DNA from: Casuarius casuarius
Taxonomy: Eukaryota > Chordata > Aves > Casuariiformes > Casuariidae
NCBI GenBank assembly: GCA_003342895.1
Contig: PTFA01000009.1
Coordinates: 8,390,677 to 8,454,676, forward strand
Reading direction: 5' to 3'
Length of the DNA: 64,000 nt
In this document: positions 1-11,990 of the stretch, piece by piece
Layout of the letters: the number at the start of each line of letters is the position of its first letter
Numbering within the stretch: position 1 is the first letter of the stretch
Position numbers and translations under genes: made by a program
The notes under the pieces: generated by a model
Database searches by the model: none
Told to the model about the DNA's origin: nothing
The model's input: the letters and a program-made list of their open reading frames with translations, nothing else

Positions 1-2361
1 TCTTTGTGCTACAAGATCATTAGACACAGGTCTGAAGACATTCTGGCTGCTGCGCTGACTTTTTAGTTTTCATGTAGATAACTGAAAAGCCACAGTATTT
101 CCTCTTTCTTTCTTTTTGTGATCCAGCAAGTTTCATAGCAAGGAACATGTTTTTCTTTGAGTTGCTCTGTTGGGCTTCTGGCTTAGCTCCTGCTGAAATC
201 TATAGAATTATGATGAGATGTGTTTGTGTTTAAAACAGAGGAAAATCACTCCCCAAATTACCTACTGAGATCTGTATATAAAATACAGATACTTAGAAGC
301 ATTTAAGAGCTAGCTAAAATGAAAATTCTTTTGACAAATTATTTTTTTCCAAAAGATCATCTTTTCTAGAAAACTATCACATTTCAAAAAAAGTAACCAA
401 TAAATTAAGGCAAGTTTCAATGTCTGTTCAAGCCTCAAGAACTGCATTTTTAAACACAGCTCCAATGTCTTGTGTGATCTGCATTCTCTTGCCATCCTGC
501 TCTTTATCTCTGTAGCTACATTCAGTGATACAGTGATAAATCTCAGCCAATGTGCTTGGCACATAGAATGGGATACCGGGACATGTGTTTTCAGAGGGAA
601 GCTCCCTGCTTGGCCAGGTAGCTTATGGGTCTCAGCTTGTCTCTGAAGAGAGAATGGGAAATAAGTGTATTTTCCAATCAGCTGTAACTGAGAAGAAGCT
701 CTTGATCAACTAATTTGTTTGGTAGGCAGTGATTTCACACCTGAATGAAATGTTTCCTGCTTTTCCTAAAAGACTATTTTTTATGTTCTTAATAAGCAAA
801 ATTAGTAATTGCTACCCAAAATTCTTGGCTATTATTCTGACACTTTAAAATGTTGTCTCCAGGCTTTCCTATTTTCTTATTGCACAATAATACTTTACAC
901 TTTCCTTCTAAGACCACTATCTCCAGCGGCTGCCAGTCCTGACATCTACGAATCTCTTTATGATGGGATTGGTGTCTTACTGGGGAGCTTGAGCTACTGA
1001 TATTACAAATATATTTATATTAGGGTAAACGGCCTAAAATTTAAGTGGTCAAGGTTCAGGAATCACACAAAAGGCAGTACATGGAAACTTAAGTTAGACT
1101 TTTTAAATAAGAAAAGAGACAGTAGAGAATAATGTTGCATTTACAGATGTTACAGAAAATTTTGCTTTGTTTACACATCTGTAATTACTATTCTTTCTGA
1201 CATGAAGTAAATAAACTTGAGAAAAGGAGAAATATTTGGTGATCTCTGTCACACGGACCTTGCCCAGCCAGTTCTACCTCAGCTTGCCCCTTGCAGGAAA
1301 GGAGAACACTTTGCTTGGTGGCAAGGAGCAAAGAAGCCTGCGAATACAGTCAGTGGAGAGCGTCCTGGGCATGGAATTGAGCGGGTCACTTACATGCTCT
1401 GCTCTACCAGCCTGATCCAGGAAAGCACAAGTAATTATTTTATATATTGGCATCTCATAGCACAGACAAAATTCAAAGTTCTTCTAGATAAAACTATTAG
1501 GAATTTCCTTTTTTATTTATACAGGTTGCTCTCTTTAAAAACATGAATTTAAAGAAAACAATGGAGCAGATGCCTACCTAGTATAAATGAGGTTTGCTCT
1601 GCTGTACTCAAGAAAAATGGAATAATGTGGCCCCATGTGTCTGTAAAGCATTCAGATCATCTTTGATGATGCAGTTATTGCACAGTATTGACAAACTGTT
1701 TCTAAAGGTAGGTCCCTGAATGTAAAATAAGTGTTAATCAGAGTATAGGATAATTAATAGTTAATAGGATATTATTTTATTAGATTGTAAAGCTCAGACC
1801 AGCAACAGAACGTTAAAAAAAATCACAGAAAAGTCAAAGAATGACAAAAAATACAGAGACAAAATGACATTATGAAGAAAATCTACACTGTGTATCTGGT
1901 AGAATCAGCTGATTTATCAGTTGTGTTGTCTTGTACCATGGGCAGCTGCTTAAGGGCTAGTGTGGAACTTAGGCTTCAATGAGCTAAGTCAGCACGTAAT
2001 AATATGTTTGTTAGTATAGATCCACTTCTGAGGGAGACATTCAAAAATCTCCTTTTTTATAGTACTGAAATTATCTCAAACAGTTCTTTCCTAGTACTCT
2101 AGGTTTTTCATTTTATTTTCTGTTAGTGTATATATTTTTTCAGTAATTCTCAGCGATAATGACTCTTCCTCCCATGCAGAAGGAGAGGATGCTTTGGATG
2201 ATGGCGCTGTTTGACCATGTTGTTTCTGAAACAGGACAACTATCTTAGCAGAATGTCAAATGCTAAAGTATTTGCTAAAACAAATCTTAACTAAAATTTA
2301 AAAAAATCTTATTCTGAGTTTAATTAAGTAAAACACAACTGGAAAGGCAACTGAACAATCA
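1..2361. other. Noncoding DNA, no gene seen
   Basis: This stretch is AT-rich unique sequence. Its longest open frame is 109 codons (1217-1546, plus strand); it has no recognisable domain and no splice context that would make it an exon. I saw no repeat family, RNA gene or CpG-dense patch. It is either intergenic or deep intronic. Confidence 0.7.
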
Positions 2362-2412
2362 AATATATACACTGACATATATCTGTATCTATATATATAC
2401 AGAGAGAGAATA
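2362..2412. repeat. Degenerate TA/TC microsatellite
   Basis: A run of interrupted TA and TATC/TGTA steps is followed by a short GA run (AGAGAGAGA). It is a decayed simple repeat with no sign of function. Confidence 0.6.
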
Positions 2413-5400
2413 AATGTAACAATTTCTTTCAGTTCAAAAAAATACATTTTTAATGAGTAGGCTCAAATCATGTCTTTTTTAAAGAGATGCTACTCCACTG
2501 ATTTCAGTAGCCCCTTTTTATCCTGAAAGAAGCATGGATTCAGGTGTGCAGACAGAACCCTAAGACAGTAAGCGGGGATATTACCCAGTGCTCTCTTTCA
2601 TTTGTCTTTTGGAACAAACTAACTGGCGAGTGAGCAGGTCTGAGATGTACTGTCATTCTCTCCAGTATCAGATTTTACCTCACTGGGCTCTGAGCAGAAG
2701 CATATAAGCCAGCCTTTACAGACCCAAAGGTTACTGAAGGCAATCTAAAAAGATACCAACCCCTGGAATAGACTCACAATTTTAACTAGAGTTGTATATG
2801 TTTCTATCTTTGAATTACTATATGGAGTTGACCTTCAAATCACCCACTGTAAATTATTGATATTATCATCTTACATAATACTAATATTTGTCCCCATCTT
2901 AGTCAAAATACTATACACTATCCAAGTATTTTCGGATGTGAGCCCCCTTTAGTGCACGTTTCCCTATAAAACCTAAAAGGAAAGATTTCTTTGAAAACCT
3001 TAGTTGTTATTCTGAAATTGCGAATTCTGCCCCCCCTTTAATGTTTGAGATGCAGTGTGTCAATGCCTCACAGAAGTGAAAGTTTTGAGAACCCTCCTAA
3101 ACTTCTGCAGATGCTAAGAAGTGCCATCAAGTCAAGATCTGACATAAGTCAGGATGAACCCATTTATTTTGTTGGAGCTATGCTGCTGCACTGTAATGCT
3201 GCGTTGTTTTAGCATATGTCACTAGTCAAATTATTTGTAATTGTTACTTTTTTATCATGTTCTGGTGAAACACCGTTTCTAGTGCCCTCTGTGATGGATG
3301 GCTTTCTCTGCCCCACATACAGGCTTATTTTTGTGTTATTAACTTTGCATTAGACCTGTTTTAAGAGCACCATAAAAAGTTATGTGCTACAGTTTTCAAC
3401 AGTAAAATATTTATGCATACCAGAATTATTTATGTACTGTTAATTGAAACGAAAGACTTTGGAATTCTTTTCTTCCTCCACAGTGAAATCGGTAATTATG
3501 TTGTAAACAGCCAAATTATCTGTTCTAATAACTTAAACTTAACTATATATACTTTAATGATCAAAGATTTTTTTCATCTAATTTTATGCCCTGGGATTTC
3601 AGACACTAGCTTTCACATACAACCAGGTACAAGAGAATGTGCCAATAATTAACTTTGAGACAGAATCCAAAGCACTTGTTAACTTTGATTTAAAACTATC
3701 CGTGTGTAAGAACATGACATTCAGAATGAATCACTGTTTAATGGGATACTCTTTATTTCTTTTCTATGACTATGACTTAAGAACATTTACTGGATGAGGT
3801 TTTTCCTACCTATTACATAATGTGAATCTTTTTTCAGACACACTACGCAATCATCTTTCATCCATCAACAGACTACTAAACGTGTTTACTAGGACAATAT
3901 AACTATATCTTTAACCAGGGTAAAAGATAAAACTGGACAGAGCGCAACTACTTTAATTGCCATGGATAGACTAAGAATTAAATTACAAGAGAAATCCAAG
4001 TTTCTAACTTAGGTCTGTTCTAGAACTTTAATAAGGTTTCACTCACCTAACAAAACTTTGAACTTTGGAGTTTGTTCATTCAGAGCTACAATACTTTTTC
4101 CAAAAGGATGCATCCAATGAAGAGGAGATGCTTAAATCTATGTCAACACTGTTAACTTTGAAAAGACCTGTTTTTGAAGCCCTTCTAAGGTTTCTGTTGT
4201 ACAAAATAAATGCCAAGCAGCTTGTGTGACAACCATGCAATCTTTTTATTCTTCTTTCTGTGCCCTTAAACAGCTCTTTGTCAGGAGTGGATCTATACTC
4301 ATTTGACAGTTGCACTAAAATGAAAATGATTTTGATTGCTGACATCTCCCCACCACCAGCACTCCAAGCTGTCTAAAATCGTCAGAAACAAAACAGAAGA
4401 TAGAGACTTCAGGCTTCGGGTTGCAAACAATCCTTATTGTATAGCAGGATTTCTACGTGACATTTACATCTACCATAGACTGGGACATTTTGGAGCCTCT
4501 GTCAGGTAGTCATTCAGAATATATCAAGCTGCCAGTTCACAGATTTTTGCCTAAAAGCGTTAATGTCATATCAAAAATGTGGGCCACTTTCCTGTGTTTA
4601 ATAGGAGCAAAGTCATAGTCTCATAACACATAATTCAAGAGATTTCTCAGGTGTGACTATTTTGGCTTGCGTATCTACATGTAAAAAGCTACATAAGGAG
4701 AGTATTTCCACCCAGAACATAGCTGCGATTTATTGGCCGCCAGCATGTTGATAGTCCTTCACACTGCGGCGCCTGGGCGGCTTCGACACATCTCTGCTAG
4801 GCTGACTGACTTGCATGCAGGTATCTCCAAACTTGTGAGCTAGCTCTGGTCTTCGTAAGAATATTTGTGTCATTTGTGTTTATATTCATACATCATATAT
4901 AAATGAAGATGTACTGCTTTCAGTTCTTGACATCTTGAAAAATCCACAATGCAAAACAAAACATCCAAACGTTCTCCAGACTTTGGGAACTTCTTCCTGA
5001 GTACATATATCTGTTGTTCACCTCTTGCTCTCACGCTGCCCATAGAGGACTAGGTCCTCAGCTAGCATCCACCTTTGTAGCTCTCTTTGCGGTCACCAGC
5101 AGGGGAGGCAACCATCGTGATTTTCAGTGTTTCCCACACTGTCACCATGAGAAGAGAAGCTGCTGGGAACTTCTTGTTTGATGTAACCAGAAAGGCAGGG
5201 AAGGCACCAGGTTGAGACTTTATTGCATACAGATTAGGCTGTCACTTAGGTCACACAGTTCAGTGTCTGAGCAGTCCTCTTCTTTGGAGGAAATCTTTTA
5301 TTTTGAAAACTCTGCGTTCAGAAATGTAAAGCAAAAGCAGAAATGTATAGGAATCTGAGTAAAATAGAGCAGTTGCAAAATATTTTCAGTTCTCTTTGAT

Positions 5401-8400
5401 ACATTCTCAACCAATTTCTTTGATTTACCATATGTAAAGGAGAAGACTAGGTGTGATACTGTGGTATGGTACGCTGCAGACCAGAGGTTTTCTTTTAAGG
5501 AAATCTTCTGATGGAGGAGCTATCATGCTGGCTCTTCTCAGCTACTGCCTCATGCAACAGAGCCAGTGTGGAAGGACAGGTCAGCTCTTTTACTTATCTC
5601 ACAAAATAACATCAGTTGGAAAAAACAGACAAGCCTTCAGACACAATAGCTTTTTTACAGCTATATTCCCAATCAATACTACTTCTAGAAGGTTATAATT
5701 TCTTTACATATTACTACAGGTAGATAGGCTTCTTGAAAGTAAAATAGGTTCTCCACGAACATTCTCATATACGTGGGGGACTACTTCCACAAAGCAAAGG
5801 ACAGAGGCTGGCTGCAGAAAAAGTCTTTAAGCTGCTTGTGCACCTTGAGCTGCTCTGCAGCTGTTAAATGATTACTTGGTACAAAGACTGATTGAAAAGA
5901 CAGCACTTTTGTTTAAGTTGTCAAGTGACATCTGGAATCCTCAGAGGACTAGTTAAAATTAGTTACACTGCAGATGCCATGATATAAAAGTGGTTATTAG
6001 AAAAACGGATCATAAACATTTTACATATCCATTCAAAGAAAGAGTAACTCTTATAATTATTAGCCCTTGGTTTTTCCCTGCTGGCAAACAGAAGACTGAC
6101 AAGATATCGAACACTCTTTGAGGCATGAGAATTGTCAATCAGTGCCTTTAGAGGGATACAATCACGGTAATCTCTGTGAGGCTTCAGTTTGTGCTTTGTC
6201 TGTGGTATGAGGCAGAAAGCACAAATGAGTCAAAAATCAGCAGATGGGGGGCCCTATTATTTGGTTACATCCTCTGTAATGTCTGATCACCAGCTGGCTT
6301 CCTGAAGGTGACTCTTCAAATTAAGATGCATCAAGCAGATATGTTTTTTTTTAATACTCCAGTATCTTTCATGGAAATGTAATTGCAGACACTGGGATGG
6401 TGTCAATCATTGGGGAGAGAAGGAGAAAAGCAGGGTCCCCTAATCGCTGTACAGAAATAATAAAAAACCAAGTGTTCAGATCCAGTGTTCAGCAGGGGTG
6501 AATCAGTGTAACTCCACGAAGTGGAGTATCTGCTCTATGACAAGCCTAGTATTATTTCCTCAAAAGGTTCCCCTTCTTCACTTTTTGCTCTCCTCTCTTA
6601 CATGTGCTTTTCTACAATTCCTTGGCCCATCTCCAGCTGAAAGAATTGTAGCTGGATTCAGGCAGTGGCAGAACTTGGTGAAAGCGCATCCGTCAGTGAG
6701 CACGGCAGAGAGATTGCAGGGCGCGATACCCACCTGAGTGTTATACTGTGAATACCTGAGAGGAAACATATACTGCTGCCTCCATAAGAAGTTTAAAATG
6801 TTTCCTTTTTTGTCTTTCATGTATTAAAGTTGCATTCAAAGCTACTCAAGCTTAGAACTTCTTTTATTTAAAGGCTAAATAAGTGACATAGAAGGATCCC
6901 AAGAAAATGTATATGTCTCTATGTAATTATGTCATATGAGTTTGTGTTACTCATTCGTAAGTCTTTCTAAATGCAATTTGTTCAAAGTGAGTACTTAAAG
7001 CTTGTAGTAACCATTTCTTTCTTTCTTTTATATGAGACTGTTCAATACAACATTTGCATAAATGCTTCCCAATGGCTTCAGCTGGTGAACTTTGTAACAG
7101 CATTGTTTTTTGCATGCTAGCATTGGAAGACACATACACAAAGGATTTGTTGTTGATTATAGGTATAATCTCTCTAAGTCAACTCTTCTGTTGTAGTTCT
7201 ATAGCTTCTATAGCAGAACATGCTTTGGACTCTTCTTTCAGGTACTAATTCTCCCTTTCAGTTTATAACAACCTATAAAAATTATATTGTCTCAACTATT
7301 TCCTTATAATTTTCTTTTTTGATTTTGTTCTCTTCTCCAAAGAAATATTTCTTTTTCCTTTTCTTCATACAGACACATGCACACACACCCTTTTAATTTT
7401 AAATGAACTATTCAATACAGGTCACCCCAGGTAAGGAGCTGAAAACCATTTTATATAAAAATGCTTTCTCTCTATCTGGAATGAGAGCAGCCATCTGAAG
7501 CCATTTCTTTTTGCCATGGAAAAACTATAAAAGTCGAAGTAACCTGGGAAACAGAAGGAAATCCAACACAAATTATGATTTAGGCCAAGCCAAAACTCAC
7601 CATTTTTTAAAATCATTCAGTTTAAAATAAGGACAAAGAAACAGGTGTTTTTAAAGACCAGAAAGAAAGTGCTGGTAAGATAGCTATGATAAATAGCGAG
7701 GATCCCGAAGGCTACACTCAAGGTGCAATGGCTGTGCCTGTTTCTGCAGCGGAGCTGCGGGAACCTGTGAAACAGCAATTAGGGCTGGCTTAGGCCAAAC
7801 GGCAGGGCCTGGCAGCATGGGCAGACAGACCTACTGCAAGTGAGGACACATACATACAGCGCTGAGGCAAATATCACTGTGGGGAAGGCTGGAAGAAAAA
7901 AAAGTCAGTAGTGGCACAAATGGAATGTGACTGGAGAGAAAACAAATTGCTCTGGATACTTGCAAATTCTGACTACATTGACCTAAGGATAAAACCCTTA
8001 GTATACTTAATGACGTGATTACTAGCTGGGACAGAGCCTGCTTTGAATATTAACTGTGAAATACTGTGCAGTGTGCCTGAGTTAATTGGTGAATGGAGGA
8101 ATAGGAATTTTAGTAAACAAGTATCTGATTCTTATAATAAGAACTGAGACACACTGAAATTTAAACCTTCACTTCTTACGCCTATATGTAGCGTGATGTG
8201 CCAGTCTGTGTAAAGTAGGTGAATTAATGACACTCTTGCTTTCTTAATTTTGAGATTTTGCAACATTCCATCCTTATCTTTCAGAACACTTAATTATGTC
8301 TATCACTCTCAGTAAAAAAAGGATGACTGAGGATATATTATTAGATATGTTTTTGAGTATGTGAGCATGGTTCTCATTTTGTAAGCTTGATTTGTCAGAA

Positions 8401-8784
8401 GACAGGAAACTACAGTTCATAAGGGGAAAAATACCAGTTTCTCACTCAGTATAATTCATATTGCTGAACTAATTACCTGCCACTTGTAACTGGAGGATTT
8501 AGAAAAACTCTCGATATCACTACCAAGGCATTGAAGCATGAGGAGGTTGTGATTAAAAGAGAATTTCATGAAATAGAGAATTTTTATTCACATACCAAAA
8601 AATAAGATCGAGAGTTTGGAACTGAATGAGATGGTAACTGACTAGACATGTACAGCCACTGCAAAATAGGATGCTGCTTTTTTATGAATGACATCTACGG
8701 TTGATTGTTTATAATGACTGAGATAGAGGGATCTCTTTAAATAAGAGCGTACTTGAATACTGCCCACTAATGGCATTGCTTTAA
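2413..8784. other. Noncoding DNA, no gene seen
   Basis: Mostly AT-rich unique sequence. Open frames are 89 codons or shorter and lie on both strands. A minor feature is a small GC-richer island at about 4725-4785, with GGCCGCC and CGGCGCC words. The overlapping frames at 6498-6820 on opposite strands shadow each other and show no coding signature. A short CA-rich stretch lies at 7372-7390. Confidence 0.65.
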
Positions 8785-8997
8785 AATGTGCTCTTCAGGT
8801 GTCGCTTGCAAAGCCCTGGAAACGCGGGCCACCTGCACGAGGCTGGCAGGCACAGCGCAGGGCTCCCAGGGGACCCGCAGCCTGGCGCAGCGGCGGCAGC
8901 AGCCCAAACGGCGCTCGGCTTCACGTGCCGAGCTACAAGCTCCCGGGCTCCACTGGCTGCTCACGGATGGATACCGTTGCCGAGCCTCAACAGTAGC
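8785..8997. other. Short CpG-dense patch
   Basis: About 18 CpG dinucleotides fall between 8802 and 8982, in surroundings where CpG is scarce. Several plus-strand frames and one minus-strand frame stay open across it (up to 82 codons). That is what GC-rich sequence does by chance, since stop codons are AT-rich, so it is not evidence of a gene. It could be a small unmethylated regulatory element, an orphan promoter or a GC-biased insertion. The borders with the AT-rich flanks are sharp. No TATA box or poly(A) signal is convincingly placed. Confidence 0.45.
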
Positions 8998-10084
8998 ATC
9001 TTTATAAATGATCAATAAGAATATGATTTTTTAATTTTAATGGATTCTTCAAGTTAGAATTAAAATTCTCTTGTCATTTCCACTTGTATAGATTTTGCTT
9101 CTACTGAAGTCAGTGCTGTTATATCAGTACAGACATCTTTTACAATCATATTTTACAAGGCAACTGAGTACTGGTGTTAACATAAGGAGCCCGTTGACAA
9201 TTGCAGAGACATTTTCCTTCAGAATATTGAAATATTCATTTGTACACGTGCATTTTCCTGGAAACGTCTCCCCCAAGAACTTTTAAATTAATGCTCTATT
9301 CTGATTTCCAAGCGTAGAATTTGGTCACGTCCTATTGTATACTGCAAGTATGAAGGCACATGAATAAAAATATCAAATCCTCATCCTATGAATAAGTGCC
9401 CTGTGCGTTATATTCTAGGACTTGACTTATTCTACACTGAGATAATGCAGAAACGTATCTGCCAGACCTGTTGTAGCACCTTTTTTACACTACATCCCTT
9501 ACTGCTCTACCTGGAATTTAACATGACTCGGTGACTCCCTTGGCACAAGAAGCACAACTGCAGAAGCAGCGTTCCAGCACGTTAAAGGAAGGGACTGCGA
9601 GAAACTGCACTGAAGGTGCTATCCAGTGCTTCTAAATCTTTTTATTCCATTGCTTTGCCATTTTGATTTTTTAATCACTGCTAAGATATTTTGTTCTGTA
9701 GTGTGTAAAATAAAGCAGTTTTGGCCTCCCTAATCCTGTCTCACAGCCTTAGACAAGTAATCTTTTATTCACTGAGCAATTAATATGGAGTTAATTTTCT
9801 GCATAATGTTTTGGCATTTGAATGATCAGTACTCACTAGATTCGATATTCATAACAATAGTGGATAAATATTAGTAGTGCTTAAGAACCTAGGAATAACC
9901 ACAGAGGATCAAACCTAGGGTTTATACAGCTCAGGGTTTTGTGTCACATGACTCCGGAGAACACTTTTGGGAAGACTGTAAGAAATAAGGCACGTACAGA
10001 ATGATAGGAACTTCAACCAGAGGTGGCATACAGACCACTGTATTACTAGTTAAAGATGAACGATTTCTAATTGTGCTACAATAA
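8998..10084. other. Noncoding DNA, no gene seen
   Basis: AT-rich unique sequence. The longest frame is 63 codons (9095-9286, plus strand). Nothing recognisable. Confidence 0.65.
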
Positions 10085-10260
10085 TATCTGACAGCAATGA
10101 GTTCCACTGTTTATTCATGCTCCAGAGTGTAAAAAAAGTACTTTCTTCAAGTTTCCTTCAATCTGTGGCTTGAAAATTTTAGGTAACCTACAGTTCTGCT
10201 GCAAATTTTGTGAAATAGTAAACAGGTATTTTTTGTTGAGTTATCAGCTAGTCTATAATA
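10085..10260 (-). mobile_element. Old CR1/L3-like LINE fragment, antisense
   Basis: The plus strand reads like the reverse complement of the 3' part of an ancient CR1-type LINE. It shows the GAGTTCCAC start, then GTGTAAAAAAAGTACTTTCTTC, which corresponds to the family's 'tgtgaagaagtacttcctt' phrase, then a GGTAACC...AGTTCT block and GTGAAATAGTAAACA. In sense orientation these correspond to the conserved region near the LINE's 3' end. The copy is heavily diverged and truncated at both ends, and has no open frame. The match is from memory of the family's sequence style, not an alignment. Confidence 0.6.
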
Positions 10261-10509
10261 GCAAATTAATACTAAGAAAATCAGCAAATACTGAAAGTGA
10301 TTAGCAGAGGTTTTGGTGCAGTATCTGCAATGCTCAAAGTTTATCTGTGCCTCTCTTTAGTTTTGCCTTAGGATAAGTCAACTTGCTACAAGTTGCCCAG
10401 ACTGTATTTCAGAAATTACAGGCAGCAAATGGATGAACAGCAAAAATTCAGGGATAAAACTTCTCCCTCCACAAGTGCGAAACCACTGCACATGCTGCTG
10501 CTGTTTCAG

Positions 10510-10666
10510 GCTTTTGAAAGGAATGGGCATGTTGCCACCAGCCTGAAGCTTCTATAACCAAAATGCAGCTGTGTAGTGAATGGCCGAGATGAAGGGACTG
10601 AAGTGCCTCAAGGACCACTTTGAAGTAAACTGTGAATCACCAGGAAGAGGGAGAAAAAATATCCAG
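10510..10666 (+). other. Candidate exon with splice-like borders
   Basis: The left border is preceded by TGCTGCTGCTGTTTCAG, a plausible 3' splice site. The right border is ATCCAG followed by GTAAGT, a near-consensus 5' splice site. The interval is 157 nt, a normal internal exon size. Within it, an ATG at about 10589 opens a frame of 26 codons that runs to the donor without a stop (it begins MKGLKCLKDHFE). I recognise no protein family in it. Such pairs of sites do occur by chance in 64 kb, so it could be a lncRNA exon or nothing. Confidence 0.2.
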
Positions 10667-11845
10667 GTAAGTTCATGCACATGCACGCACACTGATATTT
10701 CTCAAGGTGGAATGGCTTGATAAAAATTATGACCTTTTTTCCTCTAGCCTATTTTATTTTTCAGTACTAAAAATATTGCAAGTGCCTGAGGCGTAAGTCA
10801 GAGCAAACCTCCATTATCACTCCAGAGACTTGGCATTTTGCTCATTAGGCTCCTTAGGATCTAACTGAGTGACCTTGTTTGGTGGGAAGGCACAGATGGA
10901 GTCTGTCAGTAAATCTTGTTAATGTAACAAGTATTCCTACTGTTAGATGAGTTTTGCACCTCATACAAGCATTTCTATCCCAAGTCAACAACGACCATTC
11001 CCTCCTGCCAATGTCAGCCCCCTTATTTCGTGCCACCAGGTACTTCAGCATTTGTTTCTGCTGTGAATTACCAAAAAAGAACATCTTGCTGTGAGTGTAA
11101 GATGCTCTTTCCCTCAAAAGCAATCATGCACCTTGCTTCTAAGGAAAGTAACGTTTGATTTTAAATTTGGAAGTGTTACCAGATAAACACAACAGTTTTC
11201 TTCAGCTGTGAATCTTTTCCAGAGTTTAAAAAAGTATTTTTATGACAAAAATGCAGATCTTTCCCTAGAGTCATGCTCACCCACTTGTACTGTATGATAT
11301 ACAAAACTAAAATAAGCTAATAAGTGGTTCATTTAAAAAATAATTTTTAGTAGTTTAAAATGTTCATATCTAACTACTGTTTTGTTTCCCTGAGAAAATG
11401 AAAAGCTACTTTCAAAGTGCATTCAGCTTCAAAAAGTCAATAATAAAAAGGTGACACCACCTTAAATCAATGGATCCCTTTGGGTAAAAGTAGAGGGATA
11501 CAACACTGAAACCTTTGTTCAGCCTAGCTGAAGGATTTAAATAAAACCTAGTGCTGTGAAAGCAAGCTGTTGCCCTCTGCACCAGGATAAGTTTCATGCT
11601 GAACAAGTGGCCATATTTCCTAAGTGCTTTGCATTGTTAAAGCAAAGTGGCAAAGCTAAGAGTGGTTGAATTAAGGGATCCCATCTTTCATCTCTATCTT
11701 CAGATAATAAGTTTCCCAGTCCCAATGGGATTGCAGGGGCACAGTTTGAAAACGACAGCTTTGCATATTTTTAAATGATATGCTATCTTGATTTGCCGAT
11801 GGAAGAGTCTTGCTTGACAGGAGAAGTGAGATGCGTCAGCATGCC
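10667..11845. other. Noncoding DNA, no gene seen
   Basis: AT-rich unique sequence. An 89-codon minus-strand frame (10854-11123) has no recognisable motif. Nothing else seen. Confidence 0.65.
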
Positions 11846-11990
11846 TTTTCCTGTGGCCGCTTGGCTCACAGGCTAATGCCGGACCCGAACCCCCAGGCTT
11901 TAAAGCGCAAGAAGGAGAGCAGGCTCTTCCCCCTCGCCGCCACCTGTCCCGCAGTGAGGGCTGGCTCCCGTCATGCCCTGGTGGTGGTGG
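11846..11990. other. Small CpG-dense patch
   Basis: About nine CpGs fall within roughly 140 bp, including GGCCGC, GCCGGACCCG and CTCGCCGCC. The surroundings are CpG-poor. A 120-codon minus-strand frame (11700-12062) and a 62-codon plus-strand frame cross it. Both look like by-products of GC content, as neither carries a domain I recognise. It may be a minor regulatory element. Confidence 0.35.
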
